Shown piece after piece: positions 28,852 to 36,380 of a stretch of 64,000 nt of DNA. Where the stretch lies: contig NZ_SOFH01000023.1 of assembly GCF_004402495.1 (NCBI RefSeq), forward strand, positions 62,001-126,000. The letters run 5' to 3'. The position numbers and the translations under genes are program-made. The first letter of the stretch is position 1, and every line of letters begins with the position of its first letter. Origin of the DNA: Cryobacterium sp. HLT2-28. GTDB taxonomy: Bacteria; Actinomycetota; Actinomycetes; Actinomycetales; Microbacteriaceae. Under the pieces are notes generated by a model. That model saw only the letters and a list, made by a program, of their open reading frames with translations. It had not been told where the DNA came from and ran no database searches.

Positions 28852-28882
28852 CGTCAGGGCGAGCCAAAGGCCCGCCCTGACG
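28852..28882 (-). terminator. hairpin between rpmA and obg
   Basis: Ten-bp perfect stem CGTCAGGGCG/CGCCCTGACG with an 11-nt loop. On the minus strand it is followed by TGTTTTCG. It is probably a partial terminator that makes ribosomal protein mRNA more abundant than obg-pro mRNA. Confidence 0.65.
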
Positions 28883-28900
28883 TTCAAGAGTTGTGGATGC

Positions 28901-29158
28901 CTACGCGGCAGCCACCACGATGTTGACGACCTTGCGGCCGCCCTTGGCGCCGAACTCAACCGAGCCGGACTCCAGGGCGAAGAGCGTGTCGTCTCCACCG
29001 CGGCCGACGTTGACGCCGGGGTGGAAGTGCGTGCCGCGCTGACGAACGATGATCTCGCCCGCGCTGACAACCTGACCACCGAAACGCTTCACGCCGAGGC
29101 GCTGAGCATTGGAGTCGCGACCGTTGCGAGTGGAACTCGCACCTTTTTTGTGTGCCAT
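28901..29158 (-). CDS. rpmA: 50S ribosomal protein L27
   Basis: 85 aa, starting [20 protein letters not shown], the unmistakable L27 N-terminus that reaches the peptidyl-transferase centre. There is no N-terminal extension, so no processing peptidase is required. It lies 19 bp after rplU. Confidence 0.98.
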   Translation of the reverse strand: MAHKKGASSTRNGRDSNAQRLGVKRFGGQVVSAGEIIVRQRGTHFHPGVNVGRGGDDTLFALESGSVEFGAKGGRKVVNIVVAAA

Positions 29159-29177
29159 CTGTTCTTCTCCTCAGGCC

Positions 29178-29486
29178 TTAGGCGATGCCGGTGACCTGAA
29201 CGCGTGTGAGCTCCTGACGGTGCCCCTGACGCTTCTTGTACCCGGTCTTGTTCTTGAATTTCTGGATGACGATCTTCGGACCACGGAGGTCGTTGAGGAC
29301 CTCGGCGGTAACCGTGACCTTGGCCAGCGACTTCGAGTCAGAGGTGATCTTGTCGCCGTCGACGAGAAGCACGGCGGCCAGCTCGACGTTGCCGTCCTTA
29401 TCAGCCTTGATTCGGTCCATCGTGACGATGGTCCCGACCTCTACCTTCTCCTGCCGCCCACCGGCGCGCACAACTGCGTAAACCAC
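29178..29486 (-). CDS. rplU: 50S ribosomal protein L21
   Basis: 102 aa with GTG start ([20 protein letters not shown]). The C-terminal [18 protein letters not shown] is the L21 signature. First gene of the operon. The 195 bp between it and the divergent DUF4031 gene contain its promoter and leader; an imperfect GGGGAGCCGTGAGGCCCC hairpin is visible there but I cannot assign it to a known L21 leader. Confidence 0.97.
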   Translation of the reverse strand: MVYAVVRAGGRQEKVEVGTIVTMDRIKADKDGNVELAAVLLVDGDKITSDSKSLAKVTVTAEVLNDLRGPKIVIQKFKNKTGYKKRQGHRQELTRVQVTGIA

Positions 29487-29684
29487 GTTACGTACCTAAC
29501 TCTGGGGAGCCGTGAGGCCCCGATTCCTAAGATGGAAAGTTACTGCGTTGAACGGGCCAAGTCGGCTCGTCGCTGTCAGAAAACCTTGGTGACCGCGCGG
29601 GCTCAGGCCCATCGCACACCAACAATCGACTTTAGCTGATCCTCCTGCCCCGGTCAAACCGAACCGGGAACATAGAATCTGGTG

Positions 29685-29975
29685 ATGACCGTATTGATCG
29701 ACCGTCCGATGTGGCCCGCCCACGGTACCGTCTGGTCCCATCTGATCAGCGACACCTCGCTGGACGAATTGCACGCCTTCGCGGCCGCCAACGAGATCCC
29801 CCTGCGCGGATTCGACCTGGATCATTATGACGTGCCCGCGCGCCTCTACGACGTCCTGGTGGCCGCTGGGGCGCATCCGGTCGGCAACCGGGAGCTGGTG
29901 CTGCGCCTGCGGGCCAGCGGGCTCAGAGTGACGAAAAGGGATCGCGCGACCCGTCCGGAGCACCCGGGCTCCTAG
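29685..29975 (+). CDS. DUF4031 domain-containing protein
   Basis: 96 aa. TVLIDRPMWPAHGTVWSHLI followed by SDTSLDELHAFAAA, RGFDLDHYDVPA and GAHPVGNRELVLRLRASGLR identify the DUF4031 family (function unknown). A TAGAAT -10 box lies exactly six bases before the ATG, so the mRNA is probably leaderless; this favours the ATG over the GTG one codon earlier. Confidence 0.85.
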   Translation: MTVLIDRPMWPAHGTVWSHLISDTSLDELHAFAAANEIPLRGFDLDHYDVPARLYDVLVAAGAHPVGNRELVLRLRASGLRVTKRDRATRPEHPGS

Positions 29976-30086
29976 CCGTCGGCGCCCCGCTCCCGCAGCC
30001 CGCACCCGTCGGAGCCCGTTAAAGATAGGCGACCGATGAAGGCCGGGCCGAAGCCGGGTCTCCATCGGTCGCCTGGGGCGGAACCG

Positions 30087-32765
30087 CTACTGCTGAGCGT
30101 CGTGCCCGGGGGTCACGATGGGCTGCACCGTGGCGGTCGAGCCGCCGGCGGTGGTGACACGGCGGCTGCGCGAACGACCCTGGCCGGGCTGTTTGGGCTC
30201 GGGGAGAGCCTCGAGCACGGAGTCGAGGAGCTGGTCGGTGACCTGCTTGCTGACCGTGCGCCGGCTGCGCGGGGACTTCTTCAGCGGGATGTCGAGGATC
30301 GCCACCGACTCCGAGGCGTCGTCGATCAGGGGCGCGGATGCCGCCGCCTCCGCTTCGCCGGCCGTGACCGGGGCAGACGTCGCCGTCTCGGTCATCGCCG
30401 TCTCGGTCATCGCCGTCTCGGTCACTGCCGCGTCGCCCGCAGCCGTCTCGACAGCAGCCGCGTCGACCGCCGCCGCGATCGGGTTGGCCTCCATGGCCGG
30501 GACGACAGCGATGGAACCGGTCAGCGATCGGGTGATGGTACGCGCCGCGATCAGCGCGAGGGCGTGCTTGGCGTCCTCGGTGATCCCGTGCGTGCCGACA
30601 GTGGACTTGGCCGGCTCCGACTGCTGCGCGCCGGCTCCGCGGTGACCGTTGTCGCTGCCGCCCCGATGGCCGTTGTCGCCGCCGCGGCTGCCGGCGTCCC
30701 CGTTGCCGCCGTTGCCGCCCGATTTGCTGCGCGGGCGACGCTCCATGGCGGGCTGCGCGGTCTGGCGGTGTTTGACGACCGGGTCGTGGTGGATGATGAT
30801 TCCCCGGCCGGCGCAGGCTTCGCAGTTCTCGCTGAACGATTCGAGAAGTCCGAGACCGAGCTTCTTGCGGGTCATCTGCACGAGACCCAGCGAGGTGACC
30901 TCGGCCACCTGGTGCTTGGTGCGGTCGCGGCTGAGGCATTCGAGCATGCGCCGGAGCACGAGGTCCCGGTTGGTCTCGAGCACCATATCGATGAAGTCGA
31001 CGACGATGATGCCGCCGATGTCGCGCAGGCGCAGCTGGCGCACGATCTCCTCGGCCGCTTCGAGGTTGTTCTTGGTGACGGTCTCTTCCAGGTTGCCGCC
31101 GGAGCCGACGAACTTGCCCGTGTTGACGTCGACGACCGTCATGGCCTCGGTGCGGTCGATCACGAGGGATCCGCCCGACGGCAGCCAGACCTTGCGGTCG
31201 AGGGCCTTCTCGATCTGCTCGGAGATGCGGTATTCGTCGAAGGCGTCGACGTCGCCCTCATAGCGTTCGACGCGCTCGACCAGGTCGGGGGCCACCTGGC
31301 GCAGGTAGGCCTCGATGATCTCGCGCGAGTCGTCGCCGGAGATGACCATCTTCTGGAAGTCCTCGTTGAAGACATCCCGCACGATCTTGATCAGCAGGTC
31401 GGGCTCGCTGTGCAGCAGGGCCGGCGCCTGGACCGTGTCGACCTGCTTGGCGATGGACGCCCACTGCGTGGTGAGACGGTTCACGTCGAGGGTGAGCTGC
31501 TCGTCGGTGGCACCCTCGGCAGCGGTGCGCACGATGACGCCCACATTGTCGGGGAGAACCTCCTTGAGGATCTTCTTCAGCCGGGCACGCTCGGTGTCGG
31601 GCAGCTTGCGGCTGATCCCGTTCATCGAACCGTTGGGCACGTAGACGAGGTAGCGGCCCGGGAGCGAGACCTGGCTGGTCAGGCGCGCGCCCTTGTGGCC
31701 GATCGGGTCCTTTGTCACCTGCACGAGCACCTTGTCGCCCGGCTTCAGCGCCAGTTCGATCCGGCGGGCCTGGCTGCTGTTGCCCGAGTTCTCAGCGGCG
31801 GCATCCCAGTCGACCTCACCGGAGTACAACACGGCGTTGCGGCCGCGGCCGATGTCGACGAACGCGGCTTCCATGCTGGGGAGCACGTTCTGCACTCGGC
31901 CGAGGTAGACGTTGCCGATCAGCGACGCATCCTGGTTCTTCGCCACGTAGTGCTCGACGAGAACGCCGTCTTCGAGGACGCCGATCTGGATCTTGTTGTG
32001 CTTGGCGCGCACGACCATGACCCGGTCGACGGCCTCACGGCGGGCGAGGAACTCGGCCTCCGTGATCACGGGGCGGCGGCGGCCGGCATCGCGACCATCG
32101 CGGCGGCGCTGCTTCTTGGCCTCGAGCCGGGTGGAGCCCTTGATCCGCTGGGGCTCGGTGATCAGTTCGGGTTCGCGCGGGGTGCGCACCCGCACGACGG
32201 TGTTCGCCGGGTCGTCTGAGCCGGAGCGTCCTTCGTCGCCGGTGCGGCGGCGGGCCCGGCGGCGCACGGTCGACGCTTCATCGCCGTCGTCGTCCTGGTC
32301 CTGGCGGAAGCCGTCCTGGCGGAGGTTGTCCTGGCGGAAGCCGTCCTGGCGGGCGGTTCCCTGGCGCGCAGCGGTGCGGGCCGGGAGCGGGAGGATGTTC
32401 GGCGCCTGGAAGAGGAGCGAAGTCGACGGGCGTCGCACCTCGGGCTGTTCGACGGGCGGGGTGGTGAGGTCCACGGTGGGTTCCTGTTCCGCTGGGGTCT
32501 GGGGCTGGGCCTCGAAAGCGGAGTTCGATTCGGCCGGGCCATCGGTGGTGGTCGCGGCGCTCGTCCGCGCCGTGCTGGTCCTGGTCGCGCGGGTCGGCGC
32601 GGCGTTGGTCGCCGCCGCCTCAGTGGCCTGGGCGGCATCCGTCACAACGGGCTGCGGCTCTACGGCCACCTCCGGCGTGGTCGGTGCGGCCGCGGATGCC
32701 CGTCGGCTGGTCCTGCGACCGCCGAACAGTCCCTTGCGCTTCTTGATTTCGTTGTCTTCCACCAT
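30087..32765 (-). CDS. rne: ribonuclease E/G
   Basis: 892-aa RNase E/G, single-strand endonuclease of mRNA decay and rRNA/tRNA maturation. The catalytic core is at about 260-700: S1 domain (DASLIGNVYLGRVQNVLPSM), DNase I-like domain with the two metal-binding aspartates Asp546 (VVDVNTGKF) and Asp590 (IVVDFIDM), and the Zn-link CEACAGRG near 650. Unlike the E. coli enzyme the disordered arms lie at both ends: an N-terminal Arg/Gln/Asp-rich arm with RQDGF repeats and a C-terminal Ala/Thr/Arg arm with TETAM repeats, probably RNA- or partner-binding. Start alternatives: GTG one codon upstream (GGAG seven bases before it), or an in-frame ATG at 32810 with GAGGAG. Confidence 0.94.
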   Translation of the reverse strand: MVEDNEIKKRKGLFGGRRTSRRASAAAPTTPEVAVEPQPVVTDAAQATEAAATNAAPTRATRTSTARTSAATTTDGPAESNSAFEAQPQTPAEQEPTVDLTTPPVEQPEVRRPSTSLLFQAPNILPLPARTAARQGTARQDGFRQDNLRQDGFRQDQDDDGDEASTVRRRARRRTGDEGRSGSDDPANTVVRVRTPREPELITEPQRIKGSTRLEAKKQRRRDGRDAGRRRPVITEAEFLARREAVDRVMVVRAKHNKIQIGVLEDGVLVEHYVAKNQDASLIGNVYLGRVQNVLPSMEAAFVDIGRGRNAVLYSGEVDWDAAAENSGNSSQARRIELALKPGDKVLVQVTKDPIGHKGARLTSQVSLPGRYLVYVPNGSMNGISRKLPDTERARLKKILKEVLPDNVGVIVRTAAEGATDEQLTLDVNRLTTQWASIAKQVDTVQAPALLHSEPDLLIKIVRDVFNEDFQKMVISGDDSREIIEAYLRQVAPDLVERVERYEGDVDAFDEYRISEQIEKALDRKVWLPSGGSLVIDRTEAMTVVDVNTGKFVGSGGNLEETVTKNNLEAAEEIVRQLRLRDIGGIIVVDFIDMVLETNRDLVLRRMLECLSRDRTKHQVAEVTSLGLVQMTRKKLGLGLLESFSENCEACAGRGIIIHHDPVVKHRQTAQPAMERRPRSKSGGNGGNGDAGSRGGDNGHRGGSDNGHRGAGAQQSEPAKSTVGTHGITEDAKHALALIAARTITRSLTGSIAVVPAMEANPIAAAVDAAAVETAAGDAAVTETAMTETAMTETATSAPVTAGEAEAAASAPLIDDASESVAILDIPLKKSPRSRRTVSKQVTDQLLDSVLEALPEPKQPGQGRSRSRRVTTAGGSTATVQPIVTPGHDAQQ
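30381..30425. repeat. 15-bp tandem repeat, three copies, inside rne
   Basis: CGCCGTCTCGGTCAT repeated three times (last base differs in the third copy). It encodes TETAM-type repeats in the disordered C-terminal arm of RNase E. Likely to vary in copy number without changing frame. Confidence 0.9.
32298..32357. repeat. 15-bp tandem repeat, four copies, inside rne
   Basis: Four units of GTCCTGGCGGAAGCC with minor changes. On the coding strand they give RQDGF/RQDNL repeats in the N-terminal arm of RNase E, a charged low-complexity segment. Confidence 0.9.
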
Positions 32766-32825
32766 CACTGGTGCGCTCCTTGACCGGTTTTGGGCGACCG
32801 CGCCACCCATCCGGCTCCTCTCATG

Positions 32826-32853
32826 CGAGGTTTTTGCTTGCGCAAAAGCCTCG
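32826..32853 (-). promoter_or_regulatory. stable hairpin in the rne leader
   Basis: CGAGGCTTTTGC / GCAAAAACCTCG on the coding strand forms a 12-bp stem (one G-U pair) with a 4-nt GCAA loop, about 60 bases before the rne start. In E. coli the rne 5' UTR folds into hairpins used for autoregulation; a similar use here is inference. Confidence 0.5.
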
Positions 32854-32961
32854 GGAATCCTCTTCGTTCGCAACCGGCTCTTGGCTCTGGCTGCTAATAC
32901 CTTTGGTCGTGGGACCAATGAATCTGGGCTTTCGCTGCCCATTAGGCCTTCTCTGGCATCG

Positions 32962-32980
32962 GCTTGAGCGCGGCTCAAGC
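32962..32980. promoter_or_regulatory. perfect inverted repeat between rne and VKOR promoters
   Basis: GCTTGAGC-GCG-GCTCAAGC: 8-bp perfect arms with a 3-bp centre, upstream of the divergent VKOR gene and in or near the rne promoter. It could be an operator or leader hairpin; no binder is known. Confidence 0.4.
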
Positions 32981-33031
32981 GACTTCTTCGATTATCGCAT
33001 GCATTCTCAGGAAGACGCGCGAGGCGCATGG

Positions 33032-33046
33032 CATAATCCGAAGGTG
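33032..33046 (+). promoter_or_regulatory. leaderless promoter of the VKOR-like gene
   Basis: CATAAT is followed by six bases and then GTG. Transcription would start at the start codon. This spacing decides the start of the downstream gene, which has no ribosome site. Confidence 0.6.
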
Positions 33047-33643
33047 CCCCAGCCCGAGACGTCCAAGCGCCCCGTCGGGCTCGCAATTTTCCTCATCATC
33101 GGCGGTTTGATCGCCCTGACCGCAGCCTTCCTGCTCACCCTCGACAAGATCCACATCCTCGAGGACCCCCAGGCCCAGCTCTCCTGCAACTTCAGTGTGC
33201 TGGTGGGCTGCAGCACCAACCTGGGCTCGTGGCAGGGCGCGATCTTCGGTTTCCCGAACCCGCTGATCGGCCTCATCGGCTGGACCGTCGTGATCACGAT
33301 CGGGGCCGGCATCCTCGCCGGTGCCCGATTCGCCCGCTGGTTCTGGATCGGCCTCAACGTCGGAGTCACCGGCGCGATCGCACTGGTGGTCTGGCTGATG
33401 GGCCAGAGCTTCTTCGTGCTGGACGTGCTCTGCCCGTGGTGCATGGTGACCTGGGTCGTGACCATTCCGGTCTTTCTCGCCGTCACGCTGCACAACCTCA
33501 CGGAGGGGAACCTGCCGGCACCTGCCGCCGTGCGTCGCTTCGCCGCCGGCGCCTATTCCTGGATCGTCGTGATCACGATCGGCTGCTACCTGGTCGCCGC
33601 GGCGATCGCCCAGGTGCAGATGGACTTCCTGCACCGGCTCTGA
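33044..33643 (+). CDS. vitamin K epoxide reductase family protein
   Basis: 199-aa membrane thiol oxidoreductase that oxidises DsbA-like partners by passing electrons to quinone. Five hydrophobic segments; the loop cysteines are in LSCNFSVLVGCSTNLGSW and the active CXXC is LCPWC in FFVLDVLCPWCMVTW. This is the actinobacterial VKOR type. The GTG start is set by the -10 box six bases upstream; homologues begin with a short polar segment like PQPETSKRP. Oxidative folding of exported proteins is the likely role. Divergent from rne. Confidence 0.9.
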   Translation: MPQPETSKRPVGLAIFLIIGGLIALTAAFLLTLDKIHILEDPQAQLSCNFSVLVGCSTNLGSWQGAIFGFPNPLIGLIGWTVVITIGAGILAGARFARWFWIGLNVGVTGAIALVVWLMGQSFFVLDVLCPWCMVTWVVTIPVFLAVTLHNLTEGNLPAPAAVRRFAAGAYSWIVVITIGCYLVAAAIAQVQMDFLHRL

Positions 33644-33661
33644 CCTGCCTCGAACCCCCCA

Positions 33662-33731
33662 CCCCGCCGAGCTGTGAGAAAAGCAGGTCTTCCACCCGGG
33701 AAAGGGCGACTTTTCTCACAGTTCGGCGGGG
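33662..33731. repeat. 70-bp palindromic intergenic element
   Basis: Two 22-base arms, CCCCGCCGAGCTGTGAGAAAAG and its inverse complement with one C-to-T change (a G-U pair in RNA), flank a 26-base centre. It lies 19 bp after the VKOR stop. It lacks a T-run after the GC stem, so it is not a normal terminator; it looks like a REP- or MITE-type dispersed palindrome. Confidence 0.7.
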
Positions 33732-33812
33732 CACGGCAGGCCCGATTCGACCCCTGATCAACGACCAAAATCGACCCACGTTCAGCGCGCCCGGGTCACT
33801 AGACTGTCGCCC

Positions 33813-34223
33813 ATGTACATGCTGATCTCCGCGGTGTTCTTTCTGCTGCTGCTCGGTGCGCTCATCGACATCATCACCAGGCAGGACGGCCAGGTTCAGC
33901 ATCTGCCGAAGCTGGTGTGGATCATGATCGTCATCCTGCTTCCGGTCATCGGCAGCATCCTCTGGTTCGCCGTCGGGCGGGAGTATGCGGCTCCGATCGA
34001 TCGGGGCACGTTCGGCGACCCCCGCCGGAGCCAGGCACGACCCTCCCGGCCGGGCGAACCCCGACCGGGAGAACCCTCACGCGGGAAGTACACCGGTGTT
34101 CCGAGCCGCTCCACGGAGGACGAGCTGGCCGACCTCGAACGGGAGATCGAGTTCCACGCGGAGGCGGCGAGGATCCGGAACCTCGAAGCCGAGATCGAGG
34201 CCCGGCGGAAGAGCCTGGAGTAG
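33813..34223 (+). CDS. PLDc_N-domain membrane protein
   Basis: 136 aa. Two hydrophobic helices (about 3-20 and 33-52) carry the PLDc_N signature KLVWIMIVILLPVIGSILWFAVGRE, also found at the N-terminus of cardiolipin synthases but here without a catalytic domain. A Pro/Arg/Gly-rich linker and a charged helical tail (DELADLEREIEFHAEAARIR) follow, probably a coiled coil. TAGACT seven bases before the ATG suggests a leaderless mRNA. Function unknown. Confidence 0.82.
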   Translation: MYMLISAVFFLLLLGALIDIITRQDGQVQHLPKLVWIMIVILLPVIGSILWFAVGREYAAPIDRGTFGDPRRSQARPSRPGEPRPGEPSRGKYTGVPSRSTEDELADLEREIEFHAEAARIRNLEAEIEARRKSLE

Positions 34224-34230
34224 CCCCGGG

Positions 34231-34260
34231 CGGTCAGTCGAACCGGCGGTCAGTCGAACC
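34231..34260. repeat. 16-bp tandem duplication over the ndk stop
   Basis: CGGTCAGTCGAACC occurs twice with a 16-bp period. The inner copy holds the last ndk codons and TGA; the outer copy is a duplicate of that end lying in the intergenic space. Confidence 0.8.
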
Positions 34261-34672
34261 AGAGGGCCAGCTCGCGGGCGGCGGACTCGGGCGAGTCGGA
34301 GCCGTGAACGAGGTTCTGCTGCACCTTTCCGCCCCAGTCGCGGCCGAGGTCGCCGCGGATGGTGCCGGGTGCCGCGGTCGTCGGGTCGGTCGTCCCGGCG
34401 AGGGCGCGGAAGCCCTCGATCACGCGTTCGCCGGCGATCCGGAGGGCGAGGATGGCGCCGCTTTCCATGAACTCGACGAGCGGTTCGAAGAACGGCTTGC
34501 CCTCGTGCTCTGCGTAGTGCTGCACGAGCAGCGACCGCTCGGGCTCGACCAGCTTCACGTCGACGAGGGAGTATCCCTTCGCTTCGATCCGGCGCAGGAT
34601 CTCACCGGACAGGTTGCGGGCGACGCCATCCGGCTTGACCAATACGAGGGTTTCTTCGATCTGGGTGCTCAT
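34250..34672 (-). CDS. ndk: nucleoside diphosphate kinase
   Basis: 140-aa NDK that balances nucleoside triphosphates by ping-pong phosphotransfer through His123 (NLVHGSDS). ETLVLVKPDGVARNLSGEIL and RGDLGRDWG are conserved. The ATG overlaps the DUF4233 stop (ATGA), so it is the last gene of an ileS-folC-DUF4233-ndk operon, a usual order in this phylum. Confidence 0.97.
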   Translation of the reverse strand: MSTQIEETLVLVKPDGVARNLSGEILRRIEAKGYSLVDVKLVEPERSLLVQHYAEHEGKPFFEPLVEFMESGAILALRIAGERVIEGFRALAGTTDPTTAAPGTIRGDLGRDWGGKVQQNLVHGSDSPESAARELALWFD

Positions 34673-35019
34673 GAGCTCTCCTTCTGGTTGTCTAATCTGG
34701 TGCCGACGATCATGCAGTACGTCCACATGGCAGCGAACATTGCGCCGACGAAAAACATCGTGGGGTTGAGGAAACCGGTCGCGACGACGATGGCCTGGAT
34801 CGACCAGCCGGCGTAGTACGACCAGTCGCGGCCGAGCAGGCCGATCACCAAGGCCATCGCCAGGCAGAGCGCCGCTCCCCCGCCGAGCGCGAGCCACGCC
34901 GGCAGCGCGCCGAGGCCGAAGACGACCAGCGCGGCGAGGAAGACGACGATGATCTCGAAGCCCAGCACGATCGAGGCCAGCGACCGTTTCACCGAGCGAC
35001 GGCTCACTTCTTCAGCCAT
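34669..35019 (-). CDS. DUF4233 membrane protein
   Basis: 116 aa with about four hydrophobic helices. SIVLGFEIIVVFLAALVVFGLG and NPTMFFVGAMFAAMWTYC are typical of DUF4233, an actinobacterial family almost always placed between folC and ndk. Function unknown. It overlaps folC by 16 bases and ndk by 4. Confidence 0.87.
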   Translation of the reverse strand: MAEEVSRRSVKRSLASIVLGFEIIVVFLAALVVFGLGALPAWLALGGGAALCLAMALVIGLLGRDWSYYAGWSIQAIVVATGFLNPTMFFVGAMFAAMWTYCMIVGTRLDNQKESS

Positions 35020-36380
35020 TCCCGGGCGTCGGCCAGGGCGATCGCCTCACCGACGAGGGTGATCGACCCCGTGACGATGACGGCGCGCCGCGGGGATTCC
35101 TCGGCCCAGTCCCTGGCCGATTCGAGCGCCTGGGCGAGGTCGTCGAACCGGATGGTGGTGTCGTCCCCGACCGTGCGCGCCACCAGGTCGGCGAGGTCGT
35201 CGACGGGGATGGCCCGTTCGGAGTGCGACGCGGTGACGTGGAAGCGGGCGACGACGGGCTCGAGCGCCGCGATGATCCCGGCGGCGTCCTTGTCGGCCAG
35301 GATGCCGACGACGGCGACGATCTCGTCGAAGTCGAAGTAGGCATCCAGCGCCGCGGCGAGGGCGGCCGCGCCGTGCGGGTTGTGCGCGGCATCCACCAGC
35401 ACGGTCGGGTCGGTGCCGACCAGCTGCAGCCGGCCGGGCGAGGTGGCGGAGGCGAGCCCCTCCTCGACGAGGTCGTAGGCCAGTTCCTGACTGCCGGCGC
35501 CGATGAACGATTCGACGGCGGCGATCGCGACGGCCGCGTTCTGCGCCTGGTGCGTGCCGTAGAGAGGCAGGAACAGGTCGGAATAGGTGCCGGCCAGGCC
35601 GCGCACCGAGATGAGCTGCCCGCCGACGGCGACCTGGCTGGCGAGCAGGGCGAAGTCCTCGCCCTCACTGGCCAGGGTCGATTCGGTCAGTTCGACGGCG
35701 CGTTCGAGTTCGGCCTGCGCCTGCTCGCCCTGCTTCGCCGTGACGACGGATGCCGCGGGCTTGATGATCCCGGACTTGGTGCGGGCGATCTCCGCGATGG
35801 TGTCGCCGAGGCGCCTGGTGTGGTCAAGGGCGATCGGCGTGATCACGGCGACCTGCCCGTCGGCGACGTTGGTGGAGTCCCACTCGCCGCCCATGCCGAC
35901 CTCGATCACGGCGACGTCGACGGGAGCGTCCGCGAAGCAGGCGAACGCGAGAACGGTGAGCGCCTCGAAGAAGGTGAGCGGTTCGTCGCCGGCGGCGGTG
36001 AGCTCGTCGTCGACCATCCGCAGGTAGGGGGCGATGTCGTCCCAGTTCGCGGCGAGGGCCTCGTCCTCGATCGACTCACCGTCGATCACGATGCGCTCAT
36101 TGAGCCGCACGAGGTGCGGGCTGATCAGCAGGCCGGTGCGCAGGCCGTACGCGCGGAGCAGGCTCTCGGCGATCCGGCTGGTGCTGGTCTTGCCGTTGGT
36201 GCCGGTGATATGGATGATCGGGTACACGGTCTGCGGGTCGCCGAGCAGTTCGAGGGCGCGCCTGGTCGGTTCGAGGCGGGGCCGCGGCGATCCTTCGCCG
36301 ACGCGGGCGAGCAGGGCCGTGTAGACGGCGTCGCCGGCCTCCCGCGCGGCGTCGCCTGCTGTGGGGCTGGACTTAGACAT
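35004..36380 (-). CDS. folC: dihydrofolate synthase / folylpolyglutamate synthase
   Basis: 458-aa Mur-ligase-fold enzyme adding glutamate to dihydropteroate and to folates. The ATP loop is [40 protein letters not shown] and DAAHNPHGA are conserved. The start MSKSSPTAG overlaps the ileS end by eight bases; the upstream in-frame ATG lies deep inside ileS. Confidence 0.95.
   Translation of the reverse strand: MSKSSPTAGDAAREAGDAVYTALLARVGEGSPRPRLEPTRRALELLGDPQTVYPIIHITGTNGKTSTSRIAESLLRAYGLRTGLLISPHLVRLNERIVIDGESIEDEALAANWDDIAPYLRMVDDELTAAGDEPLTFFEALTVLAFACFADAPVDVAVIEVGMGGEWDSTNVADGQVAVITPIALDHTRRLGDTIAEIARTKSGIIKPAASVVTAKQGEQAQAELERAVELTESTLASEGEDFALLASQVAVGGQLISVRGLAGTYSDLFLPLYGTHQAQNAAVAIAAVESFIGAGSQELAYDLVEEGLASATSPGRLQLVGTDPTVLVDAAHNPHGAAALAAALDAYFDFDEIVAVVGILADKDAAGIIAALEPVVARFHVTASHSERAIPVDDLADLVARTVGDDTTIRFDDLAQALESARDWAEESPRRAVIVTGSITLVGEAIALADAREWLKK

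Noticed and set aside
20324..29486. tRNA-Ala as an island insertion site
   Set aside because: No integrase gene or repeated tRNA 3' end nearby; both sides are housekeeping or common genes.
30381..32357. Short repeats considered as a CRISPR array
   Set aside because: Units are 15 bp, directly adjacent without spacers, and encode in-frame repeats of RNase E.
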